NCBI GenBank assembly: GCA_964536025.1
Contig: CAZHXA010000002.1
Location: forward strand, 62,001-126,000
Direction of reading: 5' to 3'
Length of the DNA: 64,000 nucleotides
From: RGIG4576 sp964536025
Lineage (GTDB): Bacteria; Bacteroidota; Bacteroidia; Bacteroidales; Muribaculaceae
Within the stretch, counting starts at the first letter, position 1, and the number at the start of each line of letters is the position of its first letter. The translations under genes were made by a program, and so were the position numbers. Below, piece after piece: positions 33,727-43,333 of the stretch. The notes under the pieces were generated by a model, which worked only from the letters and a program-made list of their open reading frames with translations, was not told the DNA's origin and searched no databases.

Positions 33727-33741
33727 GTGCGATAATCACAC
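33727..33741. promoter_or_regulatory. Palindrome upstream of ureA, candidate operator
   Basis: A 15-base near-palindrome (GTGCGATAATCACAC; six of seven arm positions pair) lies 58 bases before ureA and 70 bases before the gltX -7 box. Its role is inferred only from position. Confidence 0.35.
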
Positions 33742-33813
33742 TTTTATCGGTTTCCTTAGACTGTTGCGGTAAAATATATTAGATATGTTGTTATGCATAA
33801 TGGATAAAAATCG

Positions 33814-33821
33814 TAACTTTG
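33814..33821 (+). promoter_or_regulatory. Promoter -7 box of gltX
   Basis: TAACTTTG lies 28 bases before the gltX ATG, with TTG at 33788-33790. Confidence 0.6.
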
Positions 33822-33848
33822 TACCAAAATAGATTTAATTAACATATT

Positions 33849-35369
33849 ATGGATAGAAAAGTAAGAGTACGTTTTGCTCCATCTCCTACGGGAGCTTTAC
33901 ATATAGGCGGTGTACGCACTGCATTATATAATTATTTATTTGCTCGTCAAAACGGTGGTGATATGATTCTTCGTATAGAAGATACCGATTCAACTCGTTT
34001 TGTGCCTGGTGCCGAAGAATATATCAACGAAGCTTTGGCTTGGCTTGGCATAGGTATTGATGAAGGAGTGCATGAAGGCGGAAATTATGGTCCATATAAG
34101 CAGAGTGAGCGTCGCGATATTTATCGCACTCATGTGAAGCAACTTTTAGATGAAAGTAAGGCATATATTGCATTTGATACACCTGAAGAACTTGATGCTA
34201 AACGTGCTGAAATACAAAACTTCCAGTACGATGCTTCTACTCGCATGGGAATGCGTAACTCCTTGTCTATGTCGGCTGAAGAAGTAAAATCGCTTATTGA
34301 TGGAGGAGAAAAATATGTTGTGCGTTTCAAGATTGAGCCTAATATAGATGTTGAGGTTGATGACTTGATTCGTGGTAAAGTGGTTATCAATTCGTCTATA
34401 CTTGACGATAAAGTGCTATATAAAAGTGCTGATGATCTACCTACTTATCACCTTGCAAATATTGTTGATGACCATTTGATGGAAGTGTCACATGTGATTC
34501 GTGGAGAAGAATGGTTGCCTTCGGCTCCGTTGCATGTATTGTTATATGAAGCTTTTGGATGGAAAGATACAATGCCTCAATTTGTTCACTTGCCGTTATT
34601 GCTTAAACCCACTGGTAAGGGAAAGTTAAGTAAGCGTGATGGTAAAAAACTCGGATTCCCTGTATTCCCTATGGAATGGAAGGATAACGAAGATGTGTGG
34701 GCTGGATTCCGTGAACAAGGATTTTTACCCGAAGCTGTAGTGAACTTTGTGGGTTTACTTGGTTGGAATCCGGGTGATGACCGTGAAATTCTTTCGATGG
34801 ATGATATGATTAAAGAATTTTCATTTGAACATTGTTCCAAGAGTGGTGCCCGTTTCAACTTTGAAAAAGCAGTATGGTTCAATCACGAGTATCTCATTAA
34901 TATGCCTGATGAAAAACTTGCTGATTTGTTTAAACCTGTTTTGGTTGAAAAGGGTATTAATGTAGAACAATACAGTAATGCTTTCTTGACTAAGGTAGTT
35001 TCTTTGGTGAAAGGTCGCATCTCATTTGTCAAAGAACTTTGGGAACAATCTTCATTCTTCTTTACTGCTCCAGTGGAATTTTCAGAAAAAGATGTAAAAA
35101 AGCGTTGGAAAGAAGATACTCCTGCTATTTTGACAGAACTTATAACTGTGCTTGAAGGTATTACCGATTTTTCAAGCAAACCTGCCGAAGATGTGGTTAT
35201 AGGTTGGATTACCGAAAAAGGTTATCATATGGGCAATGTGATGAATGCATTCCGATTGACGGTAGTTGGAGAATGTAAAGGTCCTCACATGTTTGATATT
35301 ACTGAATTAATAGGTAAGGAAGAAACTATAAACCGTATAAAAAACGGAATTGAAAAAATAGGAAAGTAA
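33849..35369 (+). CDS. gltX: Glutamate--tRNA ligase
   Basis: The 506-residue class I synthetase charges tRNA-Glu. FAPSPTGALHIGGVRTALYN carries the HIGH motif, RIEDTDSTR and the GPYKQSERRDIY segments bind glutamate, and KLSKRDGKK is the KMSKS loop. The C-terminal helical anticodon domain is full length. The zinc-finger cysteines of some GluRS proteins are not seen. One base separates its stop from the next gene. Confidence 0.96.
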   Translation: MDRKVRVRFAPSPTGALHIGGVRTALYNYLFARQNGGDMILRIEDTDSTRFVPGAEEYINEALAWLGIGIDEGVHEGGNYGPYKQSERRDIYRTHVKQLLDESKAYIAFDTPEELDAKRAEIQNFQYDASTRMGMRNSLSMSAEEVKSLIDGGEKYVVRFKIEPNIDVEVDDLIRGKVVINSSILDDKVLYKSADDLPTYHLANIVDDHLMEVSHVIRGEEWLPSAPLHVLLYEAFGWKDTMPQFVHLPLLLKPTGKGKLSKRDGKKLGFPVFPMEWKDNEDVWAGFREQGFLPEAVVNFVGLLGWNPGDDREILSMDDMIKEFSFEHCSKSGARFNFEKAVWFNHEYLINMPDEKLADLFKPVLVEKGINVEQYSNAFLTKVVSLVKGRISFVKELWEQSSFFFTAPVEFSEKDVKKRWKEDTPAILTELITVLEGITDFSSKPAEDVVIGWITEKGYHMGNVMNAFRLTVVGECKGPHMFDITELIGKEETINRIKNGIEKIGK

Positions 35370-35370
35370 A

Positions 35371-36453
35371 ATGTTTAAACGAATTTACTTGTTACTATCA
35401 ATGTTGGCTTGTGCCTATGCTTTTGCATCGGCACAAGGTGTTACATGGAGTGTAGATGTCAATACAATTTTTGACAATAGAGAAGGCGATAATTTCTATT
35501 CAGATAACGGAACGATATTTCTCACTCGTGTATCTCCTGAAGTGGGTTTGACAATGATGGATGGTATGCACAAAATCGCAGGTGGAGTGTCTTGGATTCA
35601 GCCATGTGGTGATGATTGGAAACGACACAAGGTGAAACCTGTGGTATATTATAGATACAATGATAAGGATTTACGTGTAAGCTTTGGTATATTTCCGCGT
35701 TCTCAGTTTATAGAAACTCTGCCTACTTTTTTATTGAGCGATTCAATTGCATATAATCAACCTAATGTAAGAGGTTTGTTGCTACAATATGTAAAACCTC
35801 GCGGTTATGCCGAATTATCTCTTGATTGGCGAAGCCAACAGAGCGAAACGTCAAGAGAAGCATTTAATATAAATCTTAACGGATTGTGGAATCCTCGTGG
35901 CGTGTTGCTTGTGGGTGGTCATGCTCAAATCAATCATTTGGCAAAGCGTAAAAATGCACCTGAAGGTGAGGGCGTAAATGATGATATAATGGTAAACCCT
36001 TATTTGGGATTGAATTTATCGTCATCTACAGCTCTTGATAGTCTTGTAATAAAAGCAGGAGCATTGGTGTCGCTTCAACGTTCTCGTGCCGTAGGAGGAT
36101 GGCAAAATAGAGCCGGAGTGCTTATTAATGCTATTGCAGAAAAGAAACGCATAAGCATAGAAGAAACATTTTTTGCAGGGAAAGGCGTTATGCCGTTATA
36201 TCCTACTTTTGGCACCTTGTTGAATATGGGAGACCCTTATTTTCAAGCTCCGCTTTACAGCCGTACCGATGTGAATTTTCACTTTATAAGAAATAGATTT
36301 GTCAATCTTGAAGCATCACTTGTGTTTCATTACACTGAAGAAGCTTTCGGCTTTTGGCAACAATTAAAACTGCGTGTATTCATTGATAATAAATTATGGA
36401 AATCACGCAACAGCAAGGTTACTCATGCTGAGTGGTTGCGTAACAATTATTAA
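35371..36453 (+). CDS. Putative outer-membrane beta-barrel protein, function unknown
   Basis: I do not recognise the family. The 360-residue product has a signal peptide ending AFASAQG. The mature part alternates hydrophobic and polar residues in strand-like segments (HKIAGGVSWIQP, KVKPVVYYRYN, GYAELSLDWRSQ, LKLRVFIDNK) and is rich in Tyr, Phe and Arg, as in outer-membrane barrels. It lies between gltX and kdtA in a likely operon, which suggests a role in envelope assembly. Confidence 0.65.
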   Translation: MFKRIYLLLSMLACAYAFASAQGVTWSVDVNTIFDNREGDNFYSDNGTIFLTRVSPEVGLTMMDGMHKIAGGVSWIQPCGDDWKRHKVKPVVYYRYNDKDLRVSFGIFPRSQFIETLPTFLLSDSIAYNQPNVRGLLLQYVKPRGYAELSLDWRSQQSETSREAFNINLNGLWNPRGVLLVGGHAQINHLAKRKNAPEGEGVNDDIMVNPYLGLNLSSSTALDSLVIKAGALVSLQRSRAVGGWQNRAGVLINAIAEKKRISIEETFFAGKGVMPLYPTFGTLLNMGDPYFQAPLYSRTDVNFHFIRNRFVNLEASLVFHYTEEAFGFWQQLKLRVFIDNKLWKSRNSKVTHAEWLRNNY

Positions 36454-36476
36454 TAATATCTTTTTAGTAGACAAAA

Positions 36477-37703
36477 ATGAATTGTTTATATAATTTCTCT
36501 ATAAGAGCTTACAAAGTAGGTCTGAAACTTGCTGCAAAAAGTAATGTTAAAGCCTCAAAGATGCTTGCCGGTCAAGCTCGTTCAATTGATTTGTTAAATG
36601 ATAAAATCATTAAAGGAGAAAGTTATATATGGATTCATGTGGCATCGCTTGGTGAATTTGAACAAGGGCGTCCTCTCATAGAGAAGATAAAGCGTGAAAA
36701 TAAGTCAAAAAAGATAGTACTCACATTTTTTTCTCCTTCGGGGTATGAAATAAGGAAAAATTACAAGGAAGCTGATGTAATATGTTATCTTCCTTTGGAT
36801 TTGCCTGCCTATGTAACGCGTTTTCTCAATATTGTAAATCCGGAAATGGCAATTTTCGTGAAATATGAGTTTTGGGGCAATTATTTGGAACAATTAAAGA
36901 AACGAAATATACCTACTTACATAATATCTGCGATTTTTCGTGAAAAACAATCATTTTTTCGCTGGTGGGGTGGTATGTTCCGTAATTTGCTATATAATTT
37001 CACTCATTTTTTCGTTCAAGACGAAAATTCCCGAAATTTGCTTAAATCAGTCGGCATAACATGTGTCGATGTATGTGGAGATACGCGATTTGACCGTGTA
37101 ACTGATATAATGGCTGCCACAAAGTCTTTCCCTATAGTCGAGAATTTTACAAAAGGTCGATTTACGTTGATAATAGGCAGTTCTTGGCAACCTGATGAGG
37201 ATATTATTATTCCTTATTTTAATTCTCATCCTGAAATGAGATTGATTATTGCTCCTCATGAGTTTGATGAAGAACGAATAAAAGCCTTAAAAGCACGTAT
37301 AAAAAGAAAATGCGTATGCTATACTCAAACCAATGAGCAAGAAGCAACCGAAGCCGATTGTCTCATAATTAATTGCTTTGGTATTTTGTCATCATGTTAT
37401 CGTTATGCACAAGTTGCTCACATAGGAGGCGGATTCGGTACCGGTATACATAATATAAATGAAGCTGCAGTATATGGTATCCCGGTGATTTTTGGCCCTA
37501 AATATCACAAATTTAAAGAAGCTCATGACTTGATAGCTGCCGGTGGTGCGTTCAGTATAAAAAGTGCTGTTGAATTCACCGACAAGATGGATAAAATATT
37601 GAAAGATGAAAAATATAGAATTGATTGTGGCGAAAATGCCAAACGTTATATAGAATCGCAGCTTGGAGCTACTGAATTTATTTATAATAAGATATTTAAA
37701 TAA
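36477..37703 (+). CDS. kdtA: 3-deoxy-D-manno-octulosonic acid transferase
   Basis: The 408-residue GT-B enzyme (KdtA/WaaA) transfers Kdo from CMP-Kdo to lipid A at the inner membrane. Marks are IWIHVASLGEFEQGRPLIE, ITFFSPSGYEI-like LTFFSPSGYEI, VKYEFWGNYLE, GSSWQPDED, and the donor site GGGFGTGIHNINEAAVYG with IPVIFGPKY. It is 10 bases upstream of an M48 protease lipoprotein gene. Confidence 0.92.
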   Translation: MNCLYNFSIRAYKVGLKLAAKSNVKASKMLAGQARSIDLLNDKIIKGESYIWIHVASLGEFEQGRPLIEKIKRENKSKKIVLTFFSPSGYEIRKNYKEADVICYLPLDLPAYVTRFLNIVNPEMAIFVKYEFWGNYLEQLKKRNIPTYIISAIFREKQSFFRWWGGMFRNLLYNFTHFFVQDENSRNLLKSVGITCVDVCGDTRFDRVTDIMAATKSFPIVENFTKGRFTLIIGSSWQPDEDIIIPYFNSHPEMRLIIAPHEFDEERIKALKARIKRKCVCYTQTNEQEATEADCLIINCFGILSSCYRYAQVAHIGGGFGTGIHNINEAAVYGIPVIFGPKYHKFKEAHDLIAAGGAFSIKSAVEFTDKMDKILKDEKYRIDCGENAKRYIESQLGATEFIYNKIFK

Positions 37704-37713
37704 TAATAGGCTT

Positions 37714-38502
37714 ATGAAAAAATCGCTTTTATTAATGATTGTTGCCGGGGCTTTTTTGTTGAATGGTTGTAGTACGGTGGCTGTTACAGGACGTAGCCAA
37801 TTGAATTTGGTGAATGACAGTGATGTGTTGGCGTCAAGTCTTACACAATATGGTGATTACATGAAAACAGCTAAGAAATCTACTGATAAAAACAAAACGG
37901 CAATGGTGACTCGTGTAGGTCGTAAAATAGCAACAGCAACCGAACAATATTTGCGAGCTAATGGTCTTGAAAGTGAAATCAAAAATTACAGTTGGGAATT
38001 TAATCTCGTACAGAGTGATGAAATAAATGCCTTTTGTATGCCGGGAGGTAAAATTGTAGTTTATGAAGGTATAATGAAACTTGTGTCGAGTGAAGATGAA
38101 TTGGCAGTGGTTGTAGGTCATGAAGTGGCACATGCTGTTGCGAAGCATAGTAATGAGCGAATGAGCCAGCAAATATTATCGCAGTATGGTTCACAAGCTT
38201 TGTCTACTGCTTTATCTAAAAAAAGTGTTGCTACGCAAAAAGTTGCAACGGCTGTGTACGGACTTGGAGCTCAATATGGTGTAATGTTGCCTTTTTCTCG
38301 CAAGCACGAAAGTGAAGCCGATTACATGGGGCTTATTTTTATGAAGATGGCAGGATATAATCCCGATGTTGCTGTTAATTTCTGGGAAAAAATGTCGGCA
38401 CAGGGTAGCAAAACACCGGAATTTATGAGTACGCACCCAAGTGACAGCCGAAGAATAGATGATATTAATAAGGCATTACCCGAAATAAAGCAAAAATACT
38501 GA
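37714..38502 (+). CDS. M48-family metalloprotease lipoprotein
   Basis: The 262-residue product has a lipoprotein signal ending LLNGCST. The zinc motif HEVAH (in VVGHEVAHAVAKHSNERM) and the downstream ESEADYMGL Glu ligand define an M48 peptidase of the LoiP/BepA-like type, which handles misfolded envelope proteins. The THPSDSRRI motif near the end is typical. Start 37714 is chosen because it opens the signal peptide; the frame extends upstream into kdtA. Confidence 0.9.
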   Translation: MKKSLLLMIVAGAFLLNGCSTVAVTGRSQLNLVNDSDVLASSLTQYGDYMKTAKKSTDKNKTAMVTRVGRKIATATEQYLRANGLESEIKNYSWEFNLVQSDEINAFCMPGGKIVVYEGIMKLVSSEDELAVVVGHEVAHAVAKHSNERMSQQILSQYGSQALSTALSKKSVATQKVATAVYGLGAQYGVMLPFSRKHESEADYMGLIFMKMAGYNPDVAVNFWEKMSAQGSKTPEFMSTHPSDSRRIDDINKALPEIKQKY

Positions 38503-38516
38503 TAAAGATAAAAAAC

Positions 38517-38555
38517 AAATCCCGAAGCCATAAGGTTTCGGGATTTTGCTTTTTG
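38517..38555. terminator. Terminator between the M48 protease gene and nagB
   Basis: A 13-bp stem with one G-U pair (38517-38529 with 38533-38545) is followed by TTTTGC on the plus strand and lies between convergent genes. Confidence 0.85.
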
Positions 38556-38584
38556 TAATTATCAACAGTTATTTAATCTCGATA

Positions 38585-39397
38585 TTATTTCAAGATAGTT
38601 GCAGGATTAAGGTTATCCTTTTCAATATCCTTAAAGTAACGGTAAGTACCAACCTTTAATTCTGCACAAGCATCTTCGTCGCACACGATTATAGCTTTAG
38701 GGTGTAGTTGAAGAGCTGTGATTGTCCATTGTTGAGACACTGCACCTTCTACGCCTTCGCGTAATGCACGAGCTTTGTTATAACCGTTTACAAGAAGAAG
38801 TACACTCTTAGCGTTGCACACAGTTTTAACACCTACTGTAAGAGCAGTCTTAGGTACTTTATTTACGTCGTTATCAAAGAAACGTGAGTTTGCAATGATA
38901 GTATCTTGAGTAAGTGTTTTTTGACGAGTAAGAGAACTTAGAGAAGACCCCGGTTCGTTAAATGCAATGTGTCCGTCAGGACCTACACCACCCATAAACA
39001 AGTCGATACCTCCGCGAGCAGCTATTTTAGCTTCATAGTCGGCACATTCTTTTTCCAAATCTTCAGCATTACCGTTAAGAATATTTACATTCTCCGGTTT
39101 GATGTCGATATGGCTGAAGAAGTTGTTCCACATGAAAGAATGGTAGCTTTCTGGGTGTTCTTCAGGCAAGTTACAATATTCATCCATGTTGAAAGTAACA
39201 ACATTAGCGAAAGACACTTTGCCGGCTTTGTTAAGTTCGATAAGTTTCTTGTACATGCCAAGAGGAGAACTACCGGTAGGGCAACCAAGAACAAAAGGTT
39301 TTTCCGGAGTAGGATTAGCCTTGTTGATTTCATTTGCCACATAGTTTGCAGCCCATTCAGCAATGCTTGCTGCATTTGGTTGGATAATTAATCTCAT
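38585..39397 (-). CDS. nagB: Glucosamine-6-phosphate deaminase
   Basis: NagB converts glucosamine-6-phosphate to fructose-6-phosphate and ammonia. The 270-residue protein has LGCPTGSSPLGMYKKLIE, VTFNMDEYCNLPEEHPESY with the catalytic Asp, GGVGPDGHIAFNEPGSS and SVLLLVNGYNKARAL. It is monocistronic, with a -7 box at 39466-39473. Confidence 0.96.
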   Translation of the reverse strand: MRLIIQPNAASIAEWAANYVANEINKANPTPEKPFVLGCPTGSSPLGMYKKLIELNKAGKVSFANVVTFNMDEYCNLPEEHPESYHSFMWNNFFSHIDIKPENVNILNGNAEDLEKECADYEAKIAARGGIDLFMGGVGPDGHIAFNEPGSSLSSLTRQKTLTQDTIIANSRFFDNDVNKVPKTALTVGVKTVCNAKSVLLLVNGYNKARALREGVEGAVSQQWTITALQLHPKAIIVCDEDACAELKVGTYRYFKDIEKDNLNPATILK

Positions 39398-39465
39398 AAT
39401 TGTTAATTTTATAGTTTTATTGAGTTTTTAAATCTCTCTGTATTTGCAATTTTAATACACTTATG

Positions 39466-39473
39466 CAAATTTA
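39466..39473 (-). promoter_or_regulatory. Promoter -7 box of nagB
   Basis: Minus-strand TAAATTTG lies about 70 bases before the nagB ATG. Confidence 0.5.
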
Positions 39474-39537
39474 CGCAAAAAACTTAGAAAGCAGGCATAA
39501 ATAACCTCACTTTATAGCGTTTTTAATTTAAAAGTGC

Positions 39538-40290
39538 TTATTTAAGTATTAATTCTACCGGACAATGGTCACTACCGAAAATTTCGTTGTGTATTTCAGC
39601 TTTTTCCATACGTTCGGCTAAACGATTGGATACAACAAAGTAATCGATACGCCACCCGGCATTTTTTTCGCGTGCCTTAAAACGGTAGCTCCACCAAGAA
39701 TAAGCTCCTTCTACATTTGGATAAAAGTAACGAAAACTATCAGTAAATCCCGAATCGAGCAATTTTGTGAATTTGTCACGTTCTTGGTCGGTAAAACCGG
39801 CATTATTGCGGTTGTTTTTGGGATTTTTTAAGTCTATTTCTTTGTGTGCCACATTCAAGTCGCCACACAATATCACCGGTTTCTTTTTGTCAAGTTCAAG
39901 TAAGTATGCAAGAAAATCATTTTCCCAAGTCATTCGGTAATCAAGACGTTTTAGCCCATCTTGCGAATTGGGTACATAAGCTGTGACAAGATAAAAATCT
40001 TCCATTTCGAGAGTAATAACTCTACCTTCGTGGTCGTGGACATCAACACCTATTCCATAAGTTACCGAAATTGGAGTGTGCTTTGTGTATATTGCAGTGC
40101 CTGAATAACCTTTTTTTTCGGCATAATTCCAAAAAGAAGTATATCCATCAAAATTTAAATCAAGCTGTCCTTCTTGCATCTTTGTTTCTTGCAGACAGAA
40201 AAAATCTGCATCAAGCTGCTTGAATATTTCATTGAATCCTTTTCCTGCAATGGCACGAATACCGTTTACGTTCCATGAAATGAATTTCAT
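39538..40290 (-). CDS. xth: Exodeoxyribonuclease III
   Basis: The 250-residue AP endonuclease/3'-5' exonuclease begins MKFISWNVNGIRA with the first active-site Asn. FCLQETKMQ has the metal-binding Glu, GYSGTAIYTK the next loop, VILCGDLNVAHKEIDL the Asp/Asn pair, and GSDHCPVEL the catalytic Asp-His at the C-terminus. It acts in base excision repair. Confidence 0.95.
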   Translation of the reverse strand: MKFISWNVNGIRAIAGKGFNEIFKQLDADFFCLQETKMQEGQLDLNFDGYTSFWNYAEKKGYSGTAIYTKHTPISVTYGIGVDVHDHEGRVITLEMEDFYLVTAYVPNSQDGLKRLDYRMTWENDFLAYLLELDKKKPVILCGDLNVAHKEIDLKNPKNNRNNAGFTDQERDKFTKLLDSGFTDSFRYFYPNVEGAYSWWSYRFKAREKNAGWRIDYFVVSNRLAERMEKAEIHNEIFGSDHCPVELILK

Positions 40291-40628
40291 AATTACTATT
40301 GTATTTTAAGACTGTATTTTTAGTTTAATTAAACGTGTAAATATATAATATTGGCAAGTTATTGAAAAAAACAAGAATATGCAAATATCAAAGAAAAATA
40401 TTCTTTCCAATGTCGCTGTGAATATAATCTACTTATTTTTCTGTAATGTCCTTAGCATTAATGTTATATGTTGATATGCTATACTCTGTTAAGGTATTTT
40501 TGCACAATAGTTAAGTTTGTGTGAAAGGTTTGTTGTACCTTTGTATCCAAATTTGAATAGGTATTTGAGACTTTCTTTTGAAGTGTTTCATTGGAAAGTC
40601 GTGATTTTTTAAAAGAGAGATAATTATT
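40291..40628. other. Intergenic region xth / fabI
   Basis: This A/T-rich divergent gap holds the fabI promoter and a leader hairpin; I see no gene in it. Confidence 0.5.
40536..40543 (+). promoter_or_regulatory. Promoter -7 box of fabI
   Basis: TACCTTTG lies 85 bases before the fabI start. A hairpin (40569-40575 with 40594-40600) followed by GTGATTTTTT lies in the leader between them. Confidence 0.6.
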
Positions 40629-41489
40629 ATGGCTTATAATTTATTAAAAGGTAAAAGAGGTATAATTTTTGGAGCATTGAACGATGCTTCTATTGCGTGG
40701 AAAGTTGCTGAAAGAGCTTATGAAGAAGGGGCTGAATTGGTATTGACTAATACTCCGGTTGCTTGTCGTATGGGAACTATCGATGAACTTGCTGCAAAAA
40801 CAGGCTCTAAAGTAATTGCTGCAGATGCTACAAGTGTTGAAGATTTGGAAAAATTGTTCACCGAAGCTCAACAAGTACTTGGAGGAAAAATAGATTTTGT
40901 TCTTCATAGTTGTGCAATGAGTGCAAATATGCGTAAAAAACGTCCTTATGATGATCTTGATTACAGCCTTCTTGATAAAACCTTGGATATCAGTGCTATC
41001 TCATTTCATAAAATGATACAAGTGGCTAAAAAAATGGATGCAATTGCTGAAAACGGTTCAATTCTTGCACTTACTTATGTGGCTTCACATCGCACATTCT
41101 TCGGTTATAACGATATGGCTGATGCAAAATCGCTTCTAGAAAGTATAGCTCGCAGTTTCGGTTATATTTATGGACGTGAAAAGGGTGTGCGTATCAATAC
41201 TATTTCTCAATCGCCTACATTCACAACTGCCGGAGGTGGTATAAAGGGATTTGACGGTTTGTATGATTTCAGTGACCGTATGTCTCCTCTTGGCAATGCA
41301 AGTGCCGATGAATGTGCCGACTATTGTGTGGTTATGTTCAGTGATTTAACTCGTAAGGTAACTATGCAAACTTTGTTCCATGATGGAGGTTTTTCAAATA
41401 TGGGTATGTCGCTTCGAGGTATGACTCAGTATAATAAAAGTTTCATCGATGAAAATCGCGATGAAAACGGAAAAATTATTTACGGATAA
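40629..41489 (+). CDS. fabI: Enoyl-[acyl-carrier-protein] reductase (NADH)
   Basis: FabI catalyses the last step of each fatty-acid elongation cycle. The 286-residue SDR protein has the modified nucleotide loop GALNDASIAWKVAE, HSCAMSANMRK, and the FabI catalytic pair LTYVASHRTFFGYNDMADAK (Tyr, six residues, Lys). The C-terminal substrate loop (NASADECADYCVVMF) is normal, with about 25 extra residues at the end compared with E. coli. It has its own promoter and terminator. Confidence 0.95.
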   Translation: MAYNLLKGKRGIIFGALNDASIAWKVAERAYEEGAELVLTNTPVACRMGTIDELAAKTGSKVIAADATSVEDLEKLFTEAQQVLGGKIDFVLHSCAMSANMRKKRPYDDLDYSLLDKTLDISAISFHKMIQVAKKMDAIAENGSILALTYVASHRTFFGYNDMADAKSLLESIARSFGYIYGREKGVRINTISQSPTFTTAGGGIKGFDGLYDFSDRMSPLGNASADECADYCVVMFSDLTRKVTMQTLFHDGGFSNMGMSLRGMTQYNKSFIDENRDENGKIIYG

Positions 41490-41514
41490 TATTTAGTAAT
41501 ATAACTATATCTAT

Positions 41515-41556
41515 TAGCCCGATACGGAGAAATAAAACCGTATTGGGCTATTTTGT
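41515..41556 (+). terminator. Terminator of fabI
   Basis: A 13-bp stem with a G-U pair (41515-41527 with 41538-41550) is followed by TTTTG. Confidence 0.85.
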
Positions 41557-41625
41557 CTTAAAAAGTTTAAAAATATACTTTCTTTGTATTAAATTTGTGA
41601 CGATAAAAAAGAAAGAAGGTTTATT

Positions 41626-43284
41626 ATGGAATGGTTAAACTCTGTATTGATAGAACATAGTGCAGCTCAAGCGGTGATTGTGCTTTCAATCATTTGTGCT
41701 ATAGGTCTGTCATTGGGCAGAATAAAAATATTGGGAATTTCTCTTGGTGTAACTTTTGTTTTTTTTGTAGGTATATTGGCAGGTCACTTAGGTTTGTCAA
41801 TAGATTCTGAAATGTTAAGTTATGCCGAAAATTTTGGGTTGATACTGTTTGTTTATGCTTTGGGCTTACAAGTGGGTCCCGGTTTCTTTAGTTCTTTTCG
41901 TAAAGGCGGTGTTACTCTTAATTTACTTGCGTTGGGCGTGATTTTGCTTGGTACTATAGGAACGGTTATAGCAAGTGTGATTACAGGAATAAACCTGCCT
42001 GACCTTGTTGGGGTTATGTGCGGAGCAGTAACCAATACTCCGGCACTCGGTGCAGCTCAACAGACGCTTAAACAATTGGGGCTTTCCGGTAGTTCTTTGG
42101 CTCTTGGGTGTGCTGTTGCATATCCGTTGGGTGTTGTGGGTGTGATAATGGCGTTGGCATTGGTGAAAAAAACGCTTTATCGCAATAATGAAAATTTGTT
42201 GCCACACGAAGAGCAAGATGGTACTTTTGTTGCAGCTTTTAAAATACAGAATCCGGCTATCTATGACAAGAAGATAAAAGAAATAGGAGCTTTGATAGAT
42301 AGAGAATTTGTAATTTCTCGATTATGGCGTGGTGAAAATGCTTCAATTCCAACTTCGGATACCGTGCTAATGAAAGGCGATCGAATTCTTGTGGTTACCA
42401 ATGAAAAAGATGTGCGAGCATTGACGATTTTGTTTGGAGAGCAAGAAAGTACCGACTGGAACAAACGTGATATAGATTGGAACTCTATTGACCGACAACT
42501 TATTTCTCAGCGAATACTTGTTACTCGTCCCGAAATAAACGGTAGAAAATTAGGCTCTTTGCAATTGCGAAACAACTATGGAGTGAACACAACTCGCATT
42601 TATCGTAGCGGAATGCAAATTTTGGCACGACCTCAGTTGCGTTTGCAACTTGGCGACCGCATTACTGTGGTAGGTGAGGCTGATGCAGTGCGTAAAGTTA
42701 GAGAAAAAATGGGTAATGCTGTGAAAAGTTTGGGCGAACCAAATCTTTTATCGGTTTTCATAGGACTTACGTTAGGTCTTATTTTAGGAGCAATCCCTAT
42801 TGCCGTGCCAGGTGTAAGTACTCCTGTAAAATTGGGGTTGGCAGGAGGTCCCATAATAGTGGGAATATTATTTGGAACATTCGGTCCTCGTTTTCACATG
42901 GTTACCTATGTAACTCGCAGTGCCAATCTCATGATGAGAGCTTTGGGATTATCTTTGTATCTTGCGTGCTTGGGTATAGATGCCGGTGCTCAATTCTTTG
43001 AAACAGTGATACGTCCCGAAGGCGCAATGTGGATAGGTTTAGGTTTCTTGTTTACAGTTATTCCAGTGTTGATTATGGGATTTGTGTCATGTAAATTCTT
43101 GAAAATGGACTTTGCTACTGTTTCGGGTATGTTATGTGGTAGTATGGCTAACCCAATGGCTTTGAATTATGCTAATGACAGCGTGGCAAACGATTCTCCA
43201 TCGGTTGCATATACAACTGTTTATCCCATGAGCATGTTTGCTCGAGTTATAATAGTGCAAATCCTTATCCTTGCCATGTGTTGA
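41626..43284 (+). CDS. AspT/YidE-type putative transporter with two RCK_C domains
   Basis: The 552-residue inner-membrane protein has two bundles of about five to six helices (from LNSVLIEHS to about 190, and from about 370 to the end) around a cytosolic centre with two TrkA-C/RCK_C domains (ending at GDRILVVTN and GDRITVVGEAD). The repeat motif GPGFFSSFRKGG and the two GxxTNTPAL/GSMANPMAL loops are AspT-family marks. AspT exchanges aspartate and alanine; the substrate here is unknown, and the RCK domains suggest ligand gating. Confidence 0.87.
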   Translation: MEWLNSVLIEHSAAQAVIVLSIICAIGLSLGRIKILGISLGVTFVFFVGILAGHLGLSIDSEMLSYAENFGLILFVYALGLQVGPGFFSSFRKGGVTLNLLALGVILLGTIGTVIASVITGINLPDLVGVMCGAVTNTPALGAAQQTLKQLGLSGSSLALGCAVAYPLGVVGVIMALALVKKTLYRNNENLLPHEEQDGTFVAAFKIQNPAIYDKKIKEIGALIDREFVISRLWRGENASIPTSDTVLMKGDRILVVTNEKDVRALTILFGEQESTDWNKRDIDWNSIDRQLISQRILVTRPEINGRKLGSLQLRNNYGVNTTRIYRSGMQILARPQLRLQLGDRITVVGEADAVRKVREKMGNAVKSLGEPNLLSVFIGLTLGLILGAIPIAVPGVSTPVKLGLAGGPIIVGILFGTFGPRFHMVTYVTRSANLMMRALGLSLYLACLGIDAGAQFFETVIRPEGAMWIGLGFLFTVIPVLIMGFVSCKFLKMDFATVSGMLCGSMANPMALNYANDSVANDSPSVAYTTVYPMSMFARVIIVQILILAMC

Positions 43285-43333
43285 CAAAAATAAGGACCTG
43301 TTATCTCAATAAAAGAATAATTAAAGTTATTCC

